From Phycisphaerales bacterium (GTDB lineage Bacteria > Planctomycetota > Phycisphaerae > Tepidisphaerales > Tepidisphaeraceae), in NCBI GenBank assembly GCA_003153655.1, contig PMAK01000250.1, forward strand, positions 14,848 through 35,961: a stretch of DNA of 21,114 nt. The letters run 5' to 3'. Below are positions 16,364 to 21,114 of this stretch, piece after piece; within the stretch, counting starts at the first letter, position 1; each line of letters begins with the position of its first letter. The notes under the pieces were generated by a model, which saw only the letters and a list, made by a program, of their open reading frames with translations, was not told where the DNA came from and did no database searches. Position numbers and translations under genes: made by a program.

Positions 16364-17221
16364 TCAGGCGAACAGATCGTTCAAGTTCTTAACTAATTCC
16401 GCCGCGTCCATTCTTGGCGTGAATAAGGCGTGCTCTCGCAGTCGGATCAATCCCATCGCTGTCGGCGATGAGAAGTGTTCGCTGATGATCTCTCGTCCGC
16501 GAGCCAGCGGATGTGACGTTGAGTGCTTCTTCACCATCTGACGGATTTGATTGAATTCGGACTCCGTCAGCATCGCCACGATCCGATACACGTCCAGCGA
16601 ATGATGCCGACCAAGATCAACGTTCGCGTCATTCATTCGATCCGCAAACGCATGCAGCTTCATCAACAGAAACGTGAATGGCTGTGGAATATTTACGGTC
16701 ACCGTGCCTGGCTGTTTGTCCGATCCAACGCCGTCGAGCGTGATGGCAAACAGCGACTCCTCGAAATCGAGTGCTTCTTCCGTTAGGTAAGCGTGCAGTT
16801 CGAGATCGCCTCGCGGCCTGACCCTTGGTGTTGTCACTTTCAATTTGGATTTGTCGATTGGGCCGATCGGTCCCGTCAGCATGTCGATTTTGACGCGACC
16901 CGCCGGTTGCCACGGCTTGCTAAAGTGCAGAAACTTCGCCTCTTCGACTGGTTTGAACCCGATGCGATCCAACGCCTGTCGCAACCGGGTCATGTCCTCA
17001 AGGCTGGCAACAATCTCGCTTGGAAGGAAGAAATCCAAATCCTCCGTGGCTCGGGGTGACGGCCATAAATCGCCTGGCAACACTGTCCGCACGGTTGTCT
17101 GCTGAAGGTGAATTTGCTTTAGGTACAGACCAAATCCGCCCCCAAGGATGAACTTGAAACCGGGCTGGCCGATGGCTCGATCCAGATCGATCAGCGTTGT
17201 GATGAGCGGGTCGGCGTTCAT
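16364..17221 (-). CDS. AbiEii-like nucleotidyltransferase, putative toxin of a type IV toxin-antitoxin pair
   Basis: This 285-residue protein has the nucleotidyltransferase fold of the AbiEii/AbiGii toxin group. FILGGGFGLYL (24-34) carries the glycine motif, and RATEDLDFFL (57-66) carries the D-x-D metal site (Asp61, Asp63). A third acidic position probably lies in VKIDMLTG, near residue 115. The C-terminal half is helical. AbiEii-type toxins transfer nucleotides to tRNA or other acceptors and stop growth on phage infection; that is family knowledge, not shown here. The ATG overlaps the stop of the upstream gene as ATGA, the tight coupling expected of a toxin with its antitoxin. No terminator with a T-run is visible after the stop. 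The family is likely, the toxin role inferred. Confidence 0.82.
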   Translation of the reverse strand: MNADPLITTLIDLDRAIGQPGFKFILGGGFGLYLKQIHLQQTTVRTVLPGDLWPSPRATEDLDFFLPSEIVASLEDMTRLRQALDRIGFKPVEEAKFLHFSKPWQPAGRVKIDMLTGPIGPIDKSKLKVTTPRVRPRGDLELHAYLTEEALDFEESLFAITLDGVGSDKQPGTVTVNIPQPFTFLLMKLHAFADRMNDANVDLGRHHSLDVYRIVAMLTESEFNQIRQMVKKHSTSHPLARGREIISEHFSSPTAMGLIRLREHALFTPRMDAAELVKNLNDLFA

Positions 17222-18333
17222 TTGGTCTGTGGTTCCTTAGCCCAGTCCATGAGCAATTTTCCAATTGTGCGTTTCAGATACTCGCGGACCTGTTCTGCCG
17301 ATTCACGTTGTCGCTTATCGCCTGACATCAACTCCAAGTAGACCTGCAATGCCGAAGCATATTTCACGCCGTCCTGTGGGGCTGGTTCAAAAAATGGAAG
17401 CTTGTCGTTTGTGTAGATCAACTCGATGTTCGGGAATCGATCCGTTTCCTCAAATCGAATCTTCGATGCCGTCAGTACCTCTTTCGGCGGTGCATCACAG
17501 TACGCCGCAACCACAGGTTCTCGTGCAAGAACAGAATACCGAGCAGCCGACGCACTCCCGGTAATCAACAATTCCGCACCGATTCTATTTGCCGCATCGG
17601 TCAATATCCTTGGAACCTCGCGCTCCTCTGCATCCATTTTACCGACGAAGCGCTCGATGACCTTTGGCGGGCGGTAGTTTTCGGCAAGCTGCTCCAGCAG
17701 CTTTTCCGGTTGAATCAGTTTGATCTGATCTTCCAGCCGTTCGACGATCAAATCTGCCTCAAGCGTCTTCAGCACCTTGGAGACGGTTGCGAAAGAAACA
17801 CTTCCGCCTTTGTCCTGAATCGTCGAGACGATCTCACCGACAGTCTGGTAGATGGGCTTGGCCAAGAAGGCCCGTCCCACGTAGGAACTGTCGCCACGGT
17901 AGACGTTGCGAATCGGTTCCGACCTGGGGAAGCGGTTAGGTTGTCCTGAACGGACGACCAGCAACTCGCCCTTTACGATGACAATGCCGTTGCCGCACAG
18001 GTCCAAGCCACTGACACCTGTTTCTTCGAGGCGGGCAATCGCGTCCGAGGACAGGTATGGCAGGATAATCATCGGGTTGCGTTTGGACTTGGTTGCGGCT
18101 GACTGGGCAGCATTGAATGCCTCCTCAAATGCCTTTGGCGATGAACTGGCTTTGACCTCCACGAGGAACTTCCAACGGCGACGGTCCCATAAGATTTCGA
18201 TTTGGGCGTCTGGACGGGTAGACTTGGCATCCGCTGAGGGTTTCTGCTCGTCTTCAAGCAGACGGAGGGTCAGCGGGGGCAATTGAATCTTGCCGCTGCG
18301 AAGGGCTTTGAGGATATCCTTCTCCGTGGTCAT
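17218..18333 (-). CDS. AbiEi-like antitoxin/regulator with nuclease-like N-domain, winged helix and C-terminal domain
   Basis: This is a 371-residue protein. Residues about 40-120 have an alpha/beta domain with DAQIEILW (42-49), WKFLVEVKAS (54-63; Glu59-Val-Lys61, an E-x-K motif) and a strand ending GLDLCGNGIVIV. This pattern resembles a PD-(D/E)xK fold. Residues about 152-205 are a winged helix (GRAFLAKPIYQTVGEIVSTI, then SFATVSKVLKTLE). Residues about 220-371 form a domain with LLITGSASAARYS, similar in position to the AbiEi antitoxin C-domain. It would bind and neutralise the toxin encoded next and repress the operon. The ATG at 18333 is chosen because longer starts (18375, 18393) would run through the promoter and operator. 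The ATGA overlap with the toxin gene couples translation. Confidence 0.78.
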   Translation of the reverse strand: MTTEKDILKALRSGKIQLPPLTLRLLEDEQKPSADAKSTRPDAQIEILWDRRRWKFLVEVKASSSPKAFEEAFNAAQSAATKSKRNPMIILPYLSSDAIARLEETGVSGLDLCGNGIVIVKGELLVVRSGQPNRFPRSEPIRNVYRGDSSYVGRAFLAKPIYQTVGEIVSTIQDKGGSVSFATVSKVLKTLEADLIVERLEDQIKLIQPEKLLEQLAENYRPPKVIERFVGKMDAEEREVPRILTDAANRIGAELLITGSASAARYSVLAREPVVAAYCDAPPKEVLTASKIRFEETDRFPNIELIYTNDKLPFFEPAPQDGVKYASALQVYLELMSGDKRQRESAEQVREYLKRTIGKLLMDWAKEPQTK

Positions 18334-18339
18334 TTTCCT

Positions 18340-18388
18340 ATTATATCGTATTTTCTTAATCACGAAAACAGTCATTTTTAAGAAAATA
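18340..18388 (-). promoter_or_regulatory. Promoter and inverted-repeat operator of the AbiE-like operon
   Basis: On the minus strand a perfect TATAAT (18340-18345) lies only 6 nt before the antitoxin ATG, so transcription would begin at or within a base or two of the start codon and give a leaderless mRNA. The -35 is poor (about 18363-18368, TTTTCG), as expected for a regulated promoter. Around it is a perfect 11-bp inverted repeat, TATTTTCTTAA (18349-18359) and TTAAGAAAATA (18378-18388), with an 18-nt spacer. The arms flank the -35 position, so a bound winged-helix protein would block polymerase. Autoregulation by the antitoxin is the natural reading. Confidence 0.68.
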
Positions 18389-18389
18389 G

Positions 18390-18530
18390 TCAATTCGCGA
18401 TGATGCGCATCACCAGCGCCATCGTCAGGATCACCAACAACAGCATCGCCACATCATCGCCGTCAGCCGCGGTGTTGGGTTTAAGCGAGGGATGAATTAT
18501 CGAGAGCGCGGCATTTTCACTGTACAGCAA
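18390..18530 (-). CDS. Possible small tail-anchored membrane peptide (46 aa), uncertain
   Basis: The frame from a TTG at 18530 to a TGA at 18390-18392 encodes 46 residues. The first 25 are polar (LYSENAALSIIH, then KPNTAADGDD), followed by one hydrophobic helix, VAMLLLVILTMALVM, and a short IIAN end. This looks like a genuine membrane span. An in-frame stop lies two codons upstream of the TTG, there is no ATG before the helix and no clear ribosome site. It could be the 3' remnant of a lost gene. It ends next to the operator of the AbiE-like operon on the same strand. Confidence 0.25.
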   Translation of the reverse strand: MLYSENAALSIIHPSLKPNTAADGDDVAMLLLVILTMALVMRIIAN

Positions 18531-18714
18531 CTCTTACGCGTTTAGAACTAAGAGCGTAGTCATGGAGCAGCAAGATTGCCAGAATCAATTACATCCCGGC
18601 TCGTGACGGGCTTCAGTGATAAAGTCACCGACGTGGCATGGTGGAAAATGGCTTGTTGAACTGAGAGTATATGAGTGGCCGTCGGACGGACAAGGACGAA
18701 ATCTCTTTGCTGTG
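18394..18714. other. Intergenic region between divergent AbiE-like operon and solenoid gene
   Basis: Apart from the possible 46-codon frame on the minus strand (18390-18530), nothing could be identified. There is no tRNA, no T-run hairpin and no strong plus-strand promoter. The rest of the span up to the ATG at 18715 must carry the promoter of the rightmost gene. Confidence 0.4.
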
Positions 18715-21114
18715 ATGCGTAATTTTCATAAAATTCAATTCTTGCTTATTTCGTCGCTCTGTGTGGCGCTGGCGGGCCCTCGCTCCGCAAATAGCCAAAG
18801 CACGATACATGACGCCGGCGACCATCTCGTCGGTGTTCTTCTCGCCCTAACAGACGATAACGTCCAAGTCCAAAACCTTGCGGCAATAACTCTTGCACAC
18901 TTAATCAACTCTCGCGACGCGGCTGACACCGCGGAGTTATCACTGTCCCAATGGAATTCGGTGCTAACTGGAATTCCCAAGCTCGTTTCGATTTTGGCGA
19001 ACAATACGGGCCTGTCGGACTACGATCGCGCCGAAATCGTGCGGGCGGCTGCGAACACTCCAGATCCAACCACAAGGCAAGCCCTCGTGAATTATGTGCG
19101 AGCTTTTATGCCCGATGTGCGCATATGGCCAAGAGTTATGTTTGAAATGACACTCAATGACCTGGGAGGGGTCACCGAAAAGAAAGCCGCTCGCGCCGAC
19201 TTCATGGAATATCTATCGAAGGGAATAACTGATGAAGAGCTATTTGGACACGTCTATGGTGGGGAGATGAGCGATGTTCGGAGCCCAGCGCTTGAGTTGA
19301 TGTCGCGTGATATTGCTCGTTTTATGGACGCGCAAAATGATTCTGCGCCAGCCGATGGCATTGGGGAGCCTCGATATTTCCCCACGAATATTACGTTAGA
19401 TAAATTGAGGAGATCGGAGCCTGATGAACGAACGATCTTAGAGGAGATCGATATATCAATCAGATGGGGCACTGACGCCGAAAAAGATAAGGCTATATCT
19501 GCATTGGCCTATTTCTTGATTGATAACGGTGAACAACTTGATCGGGTGAATAGGGCGGCCGATGGTTCTAGGGATTGTACTCCGCCGGTTAGCCTGCTGA
19601 CGTCTCTGCAAAGAAAAGTTCTCGCACGAGCAATGCAGACTTACATAAAGGCGAAGGAATCGCATGCGGATAATTTTGATCCAGATGTGTTGGAGGCTAT
19701 TTGCTTCCTGGGGGGTTCTGACGAGGCAAGTTTTGTTGAAGACGAAATGCAGCGAGCCTTCGAATCGGGAGAGACATTTTTTCCGTCGACTGTCACGGAC
19801 GAGACGATCATGCGAATGTTGCCCAACGACGCCAAGAAAGTAGCATTCATCCAGGAGGTCGTAGATTACTACTCTAGTATTACTGACGCTCCCTCGGGGA
19901 AGTATTTCCAGTGGTATCCTTTTGTTGTCGCCTCGAATGACAAGCAAGACAACGCGCGTCTAGCCTCCGCGTTAGAACTTGCACTCTCTAAAACGGCAAG
20001 CCTGCGCGATTTACAGGCGGCTCTCGCACTCGCGGAGATCCAAATAGGGCAAGAGCACCAACAGCTTCTCGCAGGGGATATACTCGCAAGCGATCTGGAA
20101 AAGGGCTTTTCCCCTGAAGACTTTGTGTATCGGGAAAACTTCTCGCAGTATTTTAGCTCTCAAGCGGCAAGGACCTCGGTCGTCCAAGATATGATTGAAG
20201 CCATGAAGGGTGGCTCATTACTTCTTCCCTCACACATAATTGCACAGTTAGGAAGTGACGACGACAAATCTGCGGCGGCAGATATTTTCGTTGGGTGGCT
20301 TACCGAGCAAATCGGGGATGGCTCCATCAGTGACGACGATTTAGACGCGTTGAGAACTCTTCTGCCGCAGCCCCAATTCGAACGATCGATAGATAAATTA
20401 CTCAAAGACTGCGAGACAAAAGCTGGCGACAAGAAGGCCGGCGTCCTGGAGGACCTCTGGGCTATTGCGCCCTACTGCACCGACTCACAGAAAGCATCTC
20501 TCGCGCAAGAGCTTCTTTACGTATTGGAAGCATTACAATCCGACCAGGATGCCGTGAAATTTGTGAATAACGGCAAAGCGGCACGTCTACTGTCTGCGCT
20601 TCCGTCGGACCGGGAAAAAGAGGTTGCTTTGAAGTTATTGCTGACGACTCTTCTCGTGGAGGAGTCGATCGACACCGCCAGTCTTGAGCCTTTGAGTGCC
20701 GCGCCGGTGACGGCGCTGCTGGAAATTCCCTACGATCACACGGACGAGACTCCTCAGGCGCGGTGGCTGGCATATTATTTATCGAATGGCTCAGATTCTG
20801 TGCATACTCAGCTCGATTACCTAGCGAACCCAGCGCATGATCCGAGCACCCCAACTGGAAAATCAAAGGTACTCAATGTGGTCAACGATTTGATGAGCGT
20901 CGCTGCCGTTGCCGACTCAGGGAAGTTAAGAGAGGACGCAGCTTGGTGGATTTCTTGGTTTGTGCTCGAAGACAGAATCACTTGGGATAAACCAGATGTT
21001 CCCGAACTACAACAAATCGAAGGCCAGCTCTTATCAGAATCTGAACTTTCCGGTAATCGACGTATCGCATCCGCCGCTGCCGGTGTCCAAGCCGTGATTG
21101 CCACGTTAACTCAG
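18715..21114 (+). CDS. Large secreted helical (possibly HEAT-like) protein, 3' end missing
   Basis: The frame is open from the ATG at 18715 to the window edge, 800 codons without a stop, so the protein is longer than that. The N-terminus is a Sec signal: basic MRNFHK, hydrophobic FLLISSLCVALAG, likely cleavage after PRSANS near residue 27. Just after it, LLALTDDNVQVQNLAAITLAHL (split as two helices) looks like one HEAT-type repeat. The remainder is almost all predicted-looking amphipathic helix with many acidic residues, which suggests an alpha-solenoid, but no catalytic motif or named domain was recognised. Codon use includes many TTA, ATA and AGG codons, unlike the left-hand genes. No ribosome site precedes the ATG. 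It is divergent from the AbiE-like operon. Function unknown. Confidence 0.8.
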   Translation, partial: MRNFHKIQFLLISSLCVALAGPRSANSQSTIHDAGDHLVGVLLALTDDNVQVQNLAAITLAHLINSRDAADTAELSLSQWNSVLTGIPKLVSILANNTGLSDYDRAEIVRAAANTPDPTTRQALVNYVRAFMPDVRIWPRVMFEMTLNDLGGVTEKKAARADFMEYLSKGITDEELFGHVYGGEMSDVRSPALELMSRDIARFMDAQNDSAPADGIGEPRYFPTNITLDKLRRSEPDERTILEEIDISIRWGTDAEKDKAISALAYFLIDNGEQLDRVNRAADGSRDCTPPVSLLTSLQRKVLARAMQTYIKAKESHADNFDPDVLEAICFLGGSDEASFVEDEMQRAFESGETFFPSTVTDETIMRMLPNDAKKVAFIQEVVDYYSSITDAPSGKYFQWYPFVVASNDKQDNARLASALELALSKTASLRDLQAALALAEIQIGQEHQQLLAGDILASDLEKGFSPEDFVYRENFSQYFSSQAARTSVVQDMIEAMKGGSLLLPSHIIAQLGSDDDKSAAADIFVGWLTEQIGDGSISDDDLDALRTLLPQPQFERSIDKLLKDCETKAGDKKAGVLEDLWAIAPYCTDSQKASLAQELLYVLEALQSDQDAVKFVNNGKAARLLSALPSDREKEVALKLLLTTLLVEESIDTASLEPLSAAPVTALLEIPYDHTDETPQARWLAYYLSNGSDSVHTQLDYLANPAHDPSTPTGKSKVLNVVNDLMSVAAVADSGKLREDAAWWISWFVLEDRITWDKPDVPELQQIEGQLLSESELSGNRRIASAAAGVQAVIATLTQ

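Noticed and set aside
16059..16396. Open frames on both strands between STAND gene and AbiE-like operon
   Set aside because: They cover the inverted-repeat-rich segment, have Arg-rich low-complexity translations and no ribosome sites.
19254..21104. Minus-strand frames opposite the rightmost gene
   Set aside because: The plus-strand frame is open for 800 codons with a signal peptide; the minus-strand frames are short and without motifs.

Overview
The window looks like chromosomal DNA of a moderately GC-rich planctomycete, probably of the Phycisphaerae type. This is an inference from gene content, not from a marker gene. The pointers are two PEP-CTERM sorting signals, LpxI (so a diderm with lipid A), a HemQ-like chlorite-dismutase-family protein, a TPR-sulfotransferase fusion, a Tat-exported phosphoesterase, and many starts without a Shine-Dalgarno site beside a few with very strong ones. 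No rRNA, tRNA, CRISPR array, insertion sequence or phage gene was seen.

Left part (1-10334), housekeeping and envelope genes. The 3' end of a probable beta-propeller protein converges on a TPR-sulfotransferase gene, which is preceded on the same strand by a small unknown gene. A secreted PEP-CTERM protein with a possible Cys-Gln thioester domain ends at a strong hairpin terminator and faces a HemQ-like gene. A lipoprotein alpha/beta hydrolase overlaps a convergent methyltransferase gene by 47 bp. The methyltransferase follows lpxI and a frameshifted Tat metallophosphoesterase gene on the minus strand. Divergent from these is an ArsR-type regulator whose stop codon overlaps a 58-codon gene. 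That small gene seems to join the first codons of an AHSA1/SRPBCC gene to a PEP-CTERM tail. A secreted Cys-phosphatase ends this part.

Middle part (10766-18333), a probable defence island, all on the minus strand. It holds a 1723-residue STAND-type NTPase with an N-terminal domain resembling a restriction-endonuclease fold, then a two-gene AbiE-like toxin-antitoxin operon. The operon has a 4-bp ATGA overlap, a promoter that may give a leaderless transcript, and a perfect 11-bp inverted repeat as likely operator. The 426 bp between the two systems are rich in inverted repeats.

Right part (18715-21114). A secreted, mostly helical protein of at least 800 residues runs off the right edge. Its codon use is visibly more AT-rich than that of the left-hand genes.

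The strongest leads are the STAND NTPase with its altered nuclease-like motif, the AbiE-like operon whose antitoxin carries an extra nuclease-like domain, the AHSA1/PEP-CTERM junction gene, and the thioester-like PEP-CTERM protein.
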